Of a stretch of 38,732 nucleotides of DNA, positions 19,801 through 29,500 are shown piece by piece (within the stretch, counting starts at the first letter, position 1; each line of letters starts with the position of its first letter). The stretch comes from Methanosphaera stadtmanae (GTDB taxonomy: Archaea; Methanobacteriota; Methanobacteria; Methanobacteriales; Methanobacteriaceae), in assembly GCA_015062825.1 (NCBI GenBank), contig SUTR01000023.1, forward strand, positions 1 through 38,732, in the 5' to 3' direction. The notes under the pieces were generated by a model. That model saw nothing but the letters and a program-made list of their open reading frames with translations. It did not search any database and was not told the origin of the DNA. The position numbers were made by a program, and so were the translations under genes.

Positions 19801-20036
19801 CAATTGCAGACAATCCAATAACCACTGGTAAAGTTGTATTCAAAGTAAATGGTAAAACTGTAAAAGATGCAAACGGTAAAGTAATCTATGCAACTGTTGA
19901 TGAGACAGGTGCAGTAAGTGTTAATTATACCATACCTGAAAATATGAAAGCAGGTGATTATGTTATAACAGTCACATACACTTCAGCAGTTTATGGTAAA
20001 TTAACAAGTAATGCGACATTAACTGTTTCAAGTTAA
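16860..20036 (+). CDS. Adhesin-like protein B: beta-helix body, two C-terminal Ig-like modules
   Basis: The 1058-residue secreted protein has a signal peptide (MNKLSKFLVF... cut near ACAAS, 23-24). A parallel beta-helix body (about 80-520, with a second block about 690-800) shows repeating NNxxITL/NVTINN and xNNNI patterns, as in PbH1/NosD-type proteins. The body is rich in Asn, Thr and N-x-S/T sequons. Two tandem Ig-like modules begin at about 852 and 957, each centred on GKVVFKVNGKT. A GTG at 16851 is in frame but looks like part of the ribosome binding site, so I start at the ATG at 16860. No membrane anchor or sortase-like motif is seen at the C-terminus. Adhesion to host, food or other microbes is inferred from the family. 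The 3' third is nearly identical in DNA to protein D. Confidence 0.85.
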   Translation: MNKLSKFLVFSMILFIGLGVACAASVDDANIQDTEVSSVNAAGVGPVDNVVEDTSNNNNLIVEEDVGDNTDPGANPTQYTSISETTYNNAVITLSGDQSFTDGVATFGNNVTLTSDETTRTLNNLKIIVSGNNVTINNVYFNHQTSTATKVIDVVGASNVLINNADITLSKNSAVTTMGISVSANSDNVVINGSDVDVSSASQGLVWNEDSQGNWYSTLAASAVVVDDSTNVKIANGSIKIQNTTSNLTGTTMPALTITSGASNVEVYNNTINATGAQYNYGIMCNDYVSDLDIKYNHVNVTGEVYTAGMDVSTSTSSEVKYNNITVNSTNSSVIASGSEALSYGIILATYQVHNNNNVISYNNISLIANVGYGIENYMGSVNTIEYNNITIHAKRTIGIATNASNNNNYKYNNINLYCNNDDINYFYETIPAQNVGIIVIGANTNNIQYNNITITENTINTNTYAVILADDTLVNTVINNVLYVYNINGISKMGDIAIYNHGVYNIVTPNLPISQNNLNLINKNFKQDDDVIIITGDNIADYGTNSGGLMQVTSGIPSNSNVIIYVPTEVYALTTNIADFTIKIKVISTSLSRWQSKTTIVDSYLPGTRIQTSTGVVLINSTFLDVNQNGPQRYPDRWTIENSTILTLDEKVIVLDDSNYTKYFDSTTNILLDSFEEGTSLVLRQINAQTLGRNNFNTPLIINKPINIISYYPTNFNADITFVSGSEGSNITGLTLNGNLYINTSNINVKNNTINKAVIIKDASDVVVEENTFNTDTAAIEVIGGIQNTIQNNNIATTSTYTITLDADSAENTITGNNLQAAQLTGADSVLDEGEDNTITDGGDEPVIVEPVLKVDTTEFTVGETTLISASIYMGDEVATDINGGKVVFKVNGKTLKDANGKVIYAKLVNGTATIPSYEIPVSWNKENVTITAVYSGTSKQDALRSEEAQITITQPEPTITTDDIMTTTGETVQLKAKVSIADNPITTGKVVFKVNGKTVKDANGKVIYATVDETGAVSVNYTIPENMKAGDYVITVTYTSAVYGKLTSNATLTVSS
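19098..19207 (+). repeat. 110-base block identical to 28775-28884
   Basis: Base-by-base reading finds no difference between this block in gene B and the block in gene D. Flanking sequence is also similar but carries scattered differences on both sides. Confidence 0.9.
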
Positions 20037-20049
20037 TATTACTTTTAAC

Positions 20050-20078
20050 TTAACTTTTTTTGTTTTTTTATTCCTTTA
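20050..20078 (+). terminator. T-run terminator after gene B
   Basis: Two runs of seven T (20055-20061 and 20063-20069) start 19 bases after the stop. No clear hairpin is present. Confidence 0.4.
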
Positions 20079-20110
20079 TATTTTTTTTTAGAAAATTTTT
20101 TATTTAAAAT

Positions 20111-20130
20111 TAATCAAATATTTATATATA
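20111..20130 (+). promoter_or_regulatory. TATA box for adhesin-like gene C
   Basis: TAATCAAATATTTATATATA holds a TATA element at 20121-20128. It lies about 36-43 bases before the ATG at 20164, giving a short leader that includes the GAGGT ribosome binding site. The 14-mer TAATCAAATATTTA recurs before gene E (from about 32712). Confidence 0.5.
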
Positions 20131-20163
20131 TTTTTAAAATATTTTAGAATGAGGTAATAGAAT

Positions 20164-23100
20164 ATGAATGTTAAAAGAATATTTCTATTTTTCATCATTT
20201 TATTAATAGGAGTAAGTGTTGTTAGTGCTAATGACACTATTGAATCAAACAATTTAGATGATTCTAATATTATTAGTACTAATGTACAGGATAATGCTCT
20301 TAATGATAATAATTTTGATGATAATAAATTAAGTAAAGAACTTGCTACCAAATCATCCATTAAAAAAGATTCAAAGACTGTTATATTAAACAGTACTACA
20401 TTTGATGATTATGTAAGTGGGGGTAAGTTTAATGATAAAATAAATGATGGAGATACCATTGACATTCAGGGAATGCTTGACGGTACCCACTTTGGTCTAA
20501 CAGTTGACAAGCCCCTGAATATAATATCATCCACACATAATGCATACATAGGTGCAGATTCACCTATAGGATTTACCATAGTCACATCAGGAAGTGGAAC
20601 AAACATAACGGGCATTCACTTTAACAATACGCACTTTGTTGTAAAAACCGCTCATAACATCAACTTAAACAATATAACAGTTGAAACAAGTGGTAATCTT
20701 GTAGGATCAGGTCAAGGGGTTACAAGTATCAGAGAGGATTCAACTAATGTAACCATTAACAATTCATACTTTAGAAGTGAAAATAACCTAGGAGTCAGTA
20801 CACTTGTATGTGCAGTTGCACAAAATGTCTTAATAGAAAACTGTACAATAGAAGCAATAGGATTCTGTGGAAATTTAGTATACTTTACAACATATAATGT
20901 TGACTTTGATTCTTCCCGTGGATACGGAAATAGAAACATCACATTCCGTAACAATCACATAATAGGCTTGAATGCCATACAGCAATCCATATGTTATGGA
21001 TTGACCATGGAAGGTAAAGGTCATACCATAGAAAATAACCTGATTGAATATGGTTATTACTGCCTGCAACAACAAGCTAACCTTGCAGAAGCTGATGAAG
21101 TAGATCAAATAATAATCAGAAACAATACAATACCTTATGGTACAAATAACATAGCATTTGCTCAGGTAGAAAACAACACATTCAATGACATTGAGCATCT
21201 TGGAAATTCAAATTTTACAAATAACATAGTAAATAATATGAATATCACAGGAAGTGGAAATTACTATAATAACTCTATTAATATACTAACAGTTAAAACA
21301 AGTAATGCTAATATAACAGAGAATAATATAACAAATTATGTTGATATTGAAGGAAATAACAATACACTTCAAAATAACTCATTTAACATGCTAATAAATA
21401 GTGGAGAAAACAATACTCTGGATAATATTGATGTATTGACCTTAGATGATGTGATAATAATCAATAATGAGAATTTATTTGATTATGGTTCAAGATCTAA
21501 TAATCTTGCAAGAATCAATCGAATTCCAGACAATACATTTGTAATTGTTGATGGGGATAGTATTTACACAGCAAGTCAATTATTAATCAATACAACAGCT
21601 AACAATACAGTAATTCAAATAAACTCAAATAAAATATATAATCTAACAGTCAATGCTACAAATATCACAATAAAGGATACATTCATGCCAAAAGCAGATA
21701 TAACAGCAACAGAATCCACTAAATTAGTAAATAGTGTATTCCTAGCATCTGATACAATGGATAAACTTGTACTTGAAAACTCAACAATAAATAATGACTA
21801 CATAATATTTGACAGTGACAAATACGATCAAATATTTGACACAAATACAAATATCTTACTAGATAACATAACTGATGGTTCAACAATAGTATTAAGAAAT
21901 AAGACAGCCAGTGGAGCAACTAATAATTATAATACACCAATTATCATAAATAAGAAAGTAAATATTATCTGCCTTGATAATATCATATACAATGGGGATA
22001 TTACATTTACAAGTGGTGCTTCCTCATCAAATATGACAAATATGAATATTAACGCAACAGTAAACATAGAATCAGACAATATTACAATAACCCATTCAAC
22101 ACTAAAAAATATCATCCTAAAAAATTCCAACAATAATATAATAGACAATAACACAATAAGCACAGATACCACAGCAATAATCCTGGAAAATTCAAGTTAT
22201 AATAATATAATCAGCAATAGAATCAATACAAATTCTCAATACACTATACAGATGGATACTAATTCATCAAACAATAACATAACAAACAATTACCTAAAAT
22301 CAGATATAGAATATAACAATTATACAATAAATGCAGATTTTGAAAACAACAACATATACAATAATCTACCTGAAATATTTGGTACCCGCATAGCAATGGA
22401 AGTTCCTTCAACAGCAATCTTAAACACTCCAACACAAATAAATATAACAGTAAACTATTATAATGGTTCAGTAACAAACGGTAAAGTATTAATTTTAGTA
22501 AATGGAATTCAAAAGGATGAAATATCCCTAACTGATGGGATGCTAACTACTAATATAACCTTCACTGATGATGGAATAAACACAATAAAAGTACGCTACT
22601 ATTCAACAGAACTATTTGCAAACAGTGCACTATCTAGAAATATCACAGCAAAAAAAATCACTACAAATCTAGAATTTACAGAAACTCCAACAGCAAAAAT
22701 AGGAGAAAACATGACAGTAACATTAAATGTTACAGATGAATATCAAGAAAACATCAATGAAGGAAATATAACACTAACAATAAAAGATGACACATACTCT
22801 GTTGAAATTCACAATGGAATAGCAACAACCAATATAACAGTAATAGAAACCTATATGGGATCACAAATAACAGCATACTATGCTGGAACAGATACAAGAT
22901 ATGAAAAAACAGTAACATCCACCTTAAATATTCAGAAGGGTGAAGCTATAATCACATTATTACCAACACAAATAACAGATAATGGAATAACATTAACAGC
23001 ATACTTTACAGATATAAATGGAAATCCAATAACAGGTACTGCACGTGCACGTTTCGAAGGTACTGGTATAAGATCTCCATTCATCACACCAGCAGATTCC

Positions 23101-24378
23101 AAAGCATCCTATGAAATAACACCAAAACCAACAGGTGACTTTGGAATTAATGTAACCTTTAGAAACAGCAATGCATTCGATACAAAAACACAAGAATTTA
23201 TCATACCTATAAATGGGTCAAAAAATATTACAATAACACTAAATGCAGAAAATACAAAAATAGGTGAAACATTAACCCTAACAGCAGATGTTAAAGATGA
23301 AGACAACAATCCAGTTGATGGTGAAATACTACTGTTTAATATAGCAGATAATACCTACAGAACCACAATAACAAATGGAACAGCAACATACACAACAACA
23401 ACAGATGAAAACTACTACAACAAACAGATAACTGCAACAATGGATGCAAACTACAAATACAATGAAGCAACAAGTAACACAATACAACTAGAAAAAGGGG
23501 ATGTCTTATTAACAGTTGTCCAAGAAGAAACCGATGATAAAATAGTAATCACTGCAAAAGTAACAGACATCAACAACAACTCAATAAATAGGGGCTCTAT
23601 ACTGTTTGGAGAAGAAGAAATACCATTAACAGATTCACAGGCAACATATGAAATGTCATCAAACATACAAGAAGATGTTACATTAGATGTAACATTTACT
23701 TATAATGAAGCATTTAATGATAAAACCGAACAAATCACAATAGAAGCAAAAGAAATACCTCTGGAATTAAAAATTGATACAACCGAATTTGTCAAAGCAT
23801 CAACAACCAACATAACTGCAAGTATTTACAGAGGAGAATCTATAGCCTCTGATATAAACACTGGAAAAGTAGTGTTTAAAGTAAATGGAAAAACACTCAA
23901 AGACTCTAACGGTAAGGTCATCTATGCTAAAGTAGTAAATGGAACAGCAACAATATATGATTATACAATACCAGACACCTGGACAAATACAACAACAATA
24001 CAGGCAGTATATTCAGGTTCAAGTCAGTACTCATCAATAAAAACAGAAAAAGAAACAATAACCATAACAAAACTACAGCCAACAATAACATTTTCTGACA
24101 TAACAGCTAAAGCAAATGACAATATACAAATACAAGTACATGTAACACAGGCAGGAAATCCTATAAATACTGGAAAAATAATCATAAAGATTAATGGAAA
24201 AACATTGAAGGATTCAACAGGTAAAATAATCTATGCACAGATTATAAATGGTACTGCAACCCTTAATTATACCGTTCCATCCAATATGAAAGCTAAAGAT
24301 TACACCTTAAATGCAGTGTTTATTTCAAATGAATATGATCGTGTTGAATCAAATCAAACACTAACCATAACAAATTAA
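20164..24378 (+). CDS. Adhesin-like protein C, 1404 aa: beta-helix plus Ig-like stalk
   Basis: This is the largest protein in the window. The signal peptide (hydrophobic 6-20) is probably cut after VVSA (22). An acidic, Asn-rich linker follows. The beta-helix body spans about 85-480 with a second stretch at about 600-740. A stalk of four or so divergent Ig-like units (about 745-1190) comes next, such as TPTQINITVNYYNGSVTNGK and the two units that share GENMTVTLNVTDEY / GETLTLTADVKDED. The family pair of C-terminal modules begins at about 1202 and 1304 (GKVVFKVNGKTLKDSNGK and GKIIIKINGKTLKDSTGK). The module DNA is more divergent here than in B, D or F. A GAGGT site precedes the ATG. An IS4-type element sits right behind the terminator. 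Confidence 0.85.
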   Translation: MNVKRIFLFFIILLIGVSVVSANDTIESNNLDDSNIISTNVQDNALNDNNFDDNKLSKELATKSSIKKDSKTVILNSTTFDDYVSGGKFNDKINDGDTIDIQGMLDGTHFGLTVDKPLNIISSTHNAYIGADSPIGFTIVTSGSGTNITGIHFNNTHFVVKTAHNINLNNITVETSGNLVGSGQGVTSIREDSTNVTINNSYFRSENNLGVSTLVCAVAQNVLIENCTIEAIGFCGNLVYFTTYNVDFDSSRGYGNRNITFRNNHIIGLNAIQQSICYGLTMEGKGHTIENNLIEYGYYCLQQQANLAEADEVDQIIIRNNTIPYGTNNIAFAQVENNTFNDIEHLGNSNFTNNIVNNMNITGSGNYYNNSINILTVKTSNANITENNITNYVDIEGNNNTLQNNSFNMLINSGENNTLDNIDVLTLDDVIIINNENLFDYGSRSNNLARINRIPDNTFVIVDGDSIYTASQLLINTTANNTVIQINSNKIYNLTVNATNITIKDTFMPKADITATESTKLVNSVFLASDTMDKLVLENSTINNDYIIFDSDKYDQIFDTNTNILLDNITDGSTIVLRNKTASGATNNYNTPIIINKKVNIICLDNIIYNGDITFTSGASSSNMTNMNINATVNIESDNITITHSTLKNIILKNSNNNIIDNNTISTDTTAIILENSSYNNIISNRINTNSQYTIQMDTNSSNNNITNNYLKSDIEYNNYTINADFENNNIYNNLPEIFGTRIAMEVPSTAILNTPTQINITVNYYNGSVTNGKVLILVNGIQKDEISLTDGMLTTNITFTDDGINTIKVRYYSTELFANSALSRNITAKKITTNLEFTETPTAKIGENMTVTLNVTDEYQENINEGNITLTIKDDTYSVEIHNGIATTNITVIETYMGSQITAYYAGTDTRYEKTVTSTLNIQKGEAIITLLPTQITDNGITLTAYFTDINGNPITGTARARFEGTGIRSPFITPADSKASYEITPKPTGDFGINVTFRNSNAFDTKTQEFIIPINGSKNITITLNAENTKIGETLTLTADVKDEDNNPVDGEILLFNIADNTYRTTITNGTATYTTTTDENYYNKQITATMDANYKYNEATSNTIQLEKGDVLLTVVQEETDDKIVITAKVTDINNNSINRGSILFGEEEIPLTDSQATYEMSSNIQEDVTLDVTFTYNEAFNDKTEQITIEAKEIPLELKIDTTEFVKASTTNITASIYRGESIASDINTGKVVFKVNGKTLKDSNGKVIYAKVVNGTATIYDYTIPDTWTNTTTIQAVYSGSSQYSSIKTEKETITITKLQPTITFSDITAKANDNIQIQVHVTQAGNPINTGKIIIKINGKTLKDSTGKIIYAQIINGTATLNYTVPSNMKAKDYTLNAVFISNEYDRVESNQTLTITN

Positions 24379-24380
24379 AA

Positions 24381-24422
24381 TTGAGAATAATAATTTATTC
24401 TCAAATTACCTTTCTTTTTTTT
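24381..24422 (+). terminator. Terminator of gene C
   Basis: The perfect 10-bp stem TTGAGAATAA/TTATTCTCAA with a 4-base loop (24381-24404) is followed by a T-rich tract, starting 3 bases after the stop. Confidence 0.75.
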
Positions 24423-24434
24423 AAGAGAATTTTC

Positions 24435-24451
24435 CAATGCTGTCAATTTAA
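24435..24451 (+). repeat. Left inverted repeat of IS4-type element
   Basis: CAATGCTGTCAATTTAA matches the reverse complement of 26051-26067 at 16 of 17 positions. Confidence 0.85.
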
Positions 24452-24619
24452 GAAGTTGTTATTTTTTTAGTTAAATTTTATTTTGTGTTATTATTTGATT
24501 TTTATTTTTATTGTTTTAATTATTTTATCTTTATTTTAATTAATAGATGCTTTTATTATTTTTATAGTTATTATTCTTTGAGTATATTATTTTAATTGTG
24601 TTTTTAATAATTAATTAGG

Positions 24620-24636
24620 GTCAAGTTTATATATAA
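24620..24636 (+). promoter_or_regulatory. Probable transposase promoter inside the IS
   Basis: GTCAAGTTTATATATAA includes a strong TATA element (24626-24633) about 120 bases before the transposase start, within the element. Confidence 0.45.
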
Positions 24637-24747
24637 GTCTTAATATATTTATTATTAGTGAATATGATTTCTATATTTTTTTGATTTTGGTTATGGTTTT
24701 ATTGTATTCATTTTTGTTTGAATTGGTTGTATTTATGGTGTTAGTTT

Positions 24748-26070
24748 ATGAATTTCATGGCTGAGGTTGAGAATTCTATTTGTCGGATTGAGGACTATAA
24801 TGATTATAAGTATTGGTATGGGCGTAAAGCTTTTACTCGTGTTCGTAAATGGAGTTTTATGGATTATGTGATTTTTATTTTGGTTAATAAAGGTCGTAGT
24901 AGTGTTATTGAGATTGAAGAGTATGTTGAAGATCGTTGGGGTGATGAGTCTAAAATCATTTCTAAACAGGCTTTATCAAAGCAACGACTTAAAATTAAAC
25001 CTAAAATCTTTAAAGATATGAATTTGGATTTTATAATGGATGTGTTTAATAGTTCTGAATTTGAGCATGATTTTGAAGATTATACGATATTAATAATGGA
25101 TGGTTCTGATTTTCAATTACCTAATATTAAAATTACTAAAGAAGAATTTAATGTTGCGCAGGATACTATTGTTTACACGCAATCTCCTAGTGTTAAAGCT
25201 TCTATGTTAATAGATGCTAAATATAACCTTGTAATTGATGCAATTTTGGGTGATTATAAATCTAATGAACGGGAATTAGTTAAACAACACATATCTAATA
25301 TTGAAGATAAAATAAACTTGGAAAAAACTGTGATAATATTTGATAGAGGTTATATATCACTTGAATTAATGTTATTCCTTGAAAATAAAGGTATTAAATA
25401 TTTATTCAGATCCAATGGAAGATACTACCAAAATGAAATATTGGCTATGAAATCTCGAGATGAAACCGTACAATTAGAAATTAATTCAAATAGAACTCAA
25501 AATATTAACGATAAAAACATTAAAAAACAAGCATTAAACCTAAAATATTATCAAACAAGAATAAGCAAACCATTATTAGACAATAATGTCACAGAAATAC
25601 TATTTACCAACATCACAGAATCAGAAGCTGACATTCACAAACTCAAAGAACTATACAAAATGAGGTGGGAAATCGAATTAAATTACGAAAAAATCAAAAA
25701 TAAACTACGAATAGAAAATTTCTCTGGAAAAAGAAGAACCATAATAGAACAAGACTTCTATTCACAAATATACCTCTTCAATTTACAAATGGCAATACAA
25801 AACAAAGCACAAAAAGAACTAGAACAAGAAAACAAAGAATTACGAGAAAAATCAGACAAAGAAAAACGACCAAACACCAGCCTAGGAATTGGACATCTCA
25901 AAAATAAACTAATCAAAATATTACTAAAGCCATTAACAACAATTAAAAAACATCTGGAGAATTTAGTAGGTAAATCCCTAAAATTCACCACAGATCATAA
26001 ATTCAACAGACCCCAAACAAACAGAAAAACTAAACAACACAAATCAAAAATTAAGTTGACAGCATTGTAA
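24748..26070 (+). CDS. IS4-family transposase
   Basis: The 440-residue DDE transposase shows no sign of decay. The catalytic Asp residues appear in LIMDGSDFQLP and in VIIFDRGYISLELM. The Glu sits in the IS4 hallmark YKMRWEIELNYEKIKNKL, a Y-(2)-R-(3)-E-(6)-K pattern. The N-terminal 100 residues include the QALSKQRLKIKP helix region, common in this family. The C-terminus is strongly basic. The ATG at 24748 is followed three codons later by a second ATG (24757), and neither has a good ribosome binding site. The CDS runs through the right inverted repeat, and its TAA (26068-26070) falls just outside the repeat as I draw it. It lies between adhesin-like genes C and D and faces the same way. Confidence 0.92.
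   Translation: MNFMAEVENSICRIEDYNDYKYWYGRKAFTRVRKWSFMDYVIFILVNKGRSSVIEIEEYVEDRWGDESKIISKQALSKQRLKIKPKIFKDMNLDFIMDVFNSSEFEHDFEDYTILIMDGSDFQLPNIKITKEEFNVAQDTIVYTQSPSVKASMLIDAKYNLVIDAILGDYKSNERELVKQHISNIEDKINLEKTVIIFDRGYISLELMLFLENKGIKYLFRSNGRYYQNEILAMKSRDETVQLEINSNRTQNINDKNIKKQALNLKYYQTRISKPLLDNNVTEILFTNITESEADIHKLKELYKMRWEIELNYEKIKNKLRIENFSGKRRTIIEQDFYSQIYLFNLQMAIQNKAQKELEQENKELREKSDKEKRPNTSLGIGHLKNKLIKILLKPLTTIKKHLENLVGKSLKFTTDHKFNRPQTNRKTKQHKSKIKLTAL
26051..26067 (-). repeat. Right inverted repeat of IS4-type element
   Basis: TTAAGTTGACAGCATTG is the inverted partner of 24435-24451, and it encodes the last residues of the transposase. Confidence 0.85.
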
Positions 26071-26566
26071 TATTTTGTGTATAATCTTCTAAAATTTTTT
26101 TTCTATTAATTAAGGGGTTAGCAATTGTATGCTCAAGTTAAGTTTTAACAGTAACTGGTTAAATTGGAATATGATTTTTTTTTATTTTCATATCTTTTTT
26201 TTTTAATTTGAATTATTGGTGATTAATTTATTTGGCTATGATTTGTTTAATTATTTTTTATTTTCCAATAAAGCTTATATGATTTTACATTATGCCATTT
26301 CTGTTTTTAAACATAACTTTTATTAGGTTTGTGCATATAATATTAATTATATGATAAAATTTATTTAATTAAAATTATATTCTTTTTAAAGATATATGAA
26401 GTTTAAACTAAGTAAAATTTTTTATTTTATATAAAATATTTTTAAATTGTTTATTAGCTTAGTGAATTCAAATAAAGTATTTTAAATTTTATTATATTGA
26501 ATTATACGATGATACATGTTTTTAATTATCTGAAAATTTAATTCATGTATTATTTAGGTGATTTGA
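26071..26566. other. Intergenic region before gene D
   Basis: These 496 bases are AT-rich and without a supportable ORF. They should carry the promoter for gene D; several TATA-like stretches exist but none stands out. A ribosome binding site AGGTGAT precedes the ATG at 26567. Confidence 0.5.
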
Positions 26567-29500
26567 ATGAAATTAAATAAGTTAAGTTTATTTGTTTTGA
26601 TTTTATTTGTAGGGCTTACAGTTGTAAGTGCAGCAGATGTGGCAGATGATGCTACAGTTGCTGTTGAAGTACCTCAAGTAGAACAGGCAAGTAATGCACA
26701 AAATGGAGTAGCACAAAAATATGTGCAAGAAGATAATAATTTAGATGAAACAAGTAATGATATTAGTATTACAGAAGATGTAGTTATCACATCTGAAAAT
26801 GTGAACAGTTATACTAATAAAAACTGGACAGTAGAATCTGATGTTACTGTAACTGGTACTGATGGAGTTACATTGAATGATGTGGCTATTAATGTTGCTG
26901 GTAACTATGTGACACTAAATAATTTAGATATAACTACTAGTGCAGGACATGCTAATTATATAGTTAATGCTATTGGTAGAAATAATTTAACAGTAACAAA
27001 TAGTGCTTTAACTATTACTAATACAAATAATGAAGATACATTTGGTATTTATTTAAAAGATGTTACAGGAGCTTTAATTCAAAATGTTGAATTAACTGTT
27101 AATGCACCATCTAAATCTATGAATTGGAATAATTATACAATTGGTGAAGGGGATGATGCTCAAACAGTATGGTACAGTGTTCCATCAGTCGGAGCAATAG
27201 TTAGTGACAGTTCAAAAAATCTTGACATAACTAATAACACCATAGCTATCTCAGCAAGTACACCTTATCAAAGTGGCAGTACCATGCCTGCTATAATACT
27301 AAGAAATCAAACTAACAGTAGCCATGTAAACGATAATACAATAACTGCTAGTGGATCAACATACAATTATGCTATAATGTGTAATGATAATGTGAATAAT
27401 TTAGACATTACAGAAAATAGAATCACAGTAACAGGACAAGTATATACTGCTGGAATAGATGCATCAACATCAAAAGGTTCAAATATCAATTATAACAATA
27501 TTACTGCAACAACAATAAATACAATTGGACTTGCATCAAATCAAGAAGCATTATCATATGGAATAATACTTGCAACTACAAACCAAAACTCTAATAACCA
27601 TGTACAATACAATTATATAAACCTCATGGCTAATGTAGGATATGGAATAGAAAATTACATGGGAGCAAATAATCACATAGAATACAATAATATTACAATC
27701 AATGCTAAACGTGGACTAGGAATAGCAACAAATGCATCAAACAACAACCAATACAACCATAACAAAATCAACATAACCTGTAACCAAGAATCAATTAACA
27801 ATTACTATGAAACAATACCAGCACAAAATGTGGGAATAATAGTAATCAGCGGAAACACCAACACAATTAGCAACAATCAAATTAATATAACCGAAACAAG
27901 TACAACTACAACAACATATGCAATAACATTAGATGAAAACTCTGCAAACAATAATGTTAATAACAATGAATTATATGTCTATAATACAAATGGGGTAACA
28001 TACTATGGAAATGGGGCTGTAAATAACTTAAATATTCTTAATATAGTAAATAATAATATTCCTTATACTGCACCTGTTCAATATGCTATGGTTAATAAAA
28101 ATCTTAAAAAAGATGAGTCCAACCCTTTAATCATTAATATTGAAAATTTTTCAGATTATGGAGTAATGGACCCATATGGTGTTACAATTACACTAAAAAA
28201 TCCAAATGATGATTATATAATAATTGACAGTACTGATTTTAATTTAACCAATGTTGCACCAGTATTAATTGTTGATGGAGTCACAGCAGATAATCCTAAG
28301 TTTAAATTTGTTTCAGAAAATACATTTTTATATAGGGTACTGTTTGGGATGAATGCTATAGTGGTGGACTCATATATCCCATATTCTCAAATAAATAGTA
28401 GGATTCAATTAATAAATACGGTTATATTCACTTCTAAATTTCCTAATAGGTTAACTTTGATAAATTCTACTATATTGTCAGAAACAGAAAATATTCTTAC
28501 ATTTGAAAGTATGCAATATAATACCTATTTTGATTCTACAACAAACATTATGTCTGATTCAGTTTCAGAAGGTAATACTTTTGTATTGAGAAAGTATAAT
28601 GCTCTTAATAATGAATATAATAATTATAACAAGCCGATAATTATTAACAAACCAGTTAATATAACTAGTTATGATTACAGTCCATTCAGTGCAGATATCA
28701 CATTTATTGCCGGTTCTGAAGGATCTAACATCACTGGTTTAACATTAAACGGTAACTTGTACATTAACACGTCTAATATTAATGTGAAAAACAACACTAT
28801 AAATAAAGCTGTTATAATAAAAGATGCTAGTGATGTTGTAGTTGAAGAAAACACATTCAATACAGACACTGCTGCTATTGAAGTAATTGGTGGAATTCAA
28901 AACACTATTCAAAACAACAACATTACAACAACAAGCACCTACACAATTACTCTTGATGCTGATAGTGCAGAAAATACAATAAGTGGTAACAATTTACAAG
29001 CAACTGAATTAACAGGAGTAGACAGTGTGCTTGATGAAGGTGAAGACAACACCATAACCGATGGTGGAGATGAACCAGTAATAGTTGAACCAGTACTTAA
29101 AGTAGATACAACAGAATTTACCGTTGGTGAAACTACAGCAATCAGTGCTAGCATTTACATGGGTGATGAAGTAGCAACTGATATCAATGGTGGAAAAGTA
29201 GTATTCAAAGTAAATGGTAAAACATTGAAAGATGCAAACGGTAAAGTAATCTATGCAAAAGTAATAAACGGTACTGCAACAATCACAGACTATGAAGTAC
29301 CATCAAGTTGGGCAAAAGACAACATTACAATCCAAGCTGTTTATAGTGGTTCATCAAAGTGTGAAGCACTTAGAACTAGTGCTAACTTAACTGTAACCAA
29401 AGACACACCATCAATAACTTCAAGTGATGTTACAGCATCTAAAGGTGAAACAGTTACACTTACAGCTACAGTATCTGAGGGTAGTACTCCGGTTAATGTT

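Larger units (their letters stand above)
24435..26067 (+). mobile_element. IS4-family (IS231-like) insertion sequence, complete
   Basis: The element is bounded by 17-bp inverted repeats with one mismatch and holds one intact transposase gene, about 1633 bp in all. The repeat sequence CAATGCTGTCAAxTTAA resembles what I recall of IS4/IS231 group ends. No convincing target-site duplication is visible: the left flank ends GAGAATTTTC and the right flank begins TAATATTTTG. This may mean it is diverged or that the true ends lie a few bases away. Confidence 0.85.
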
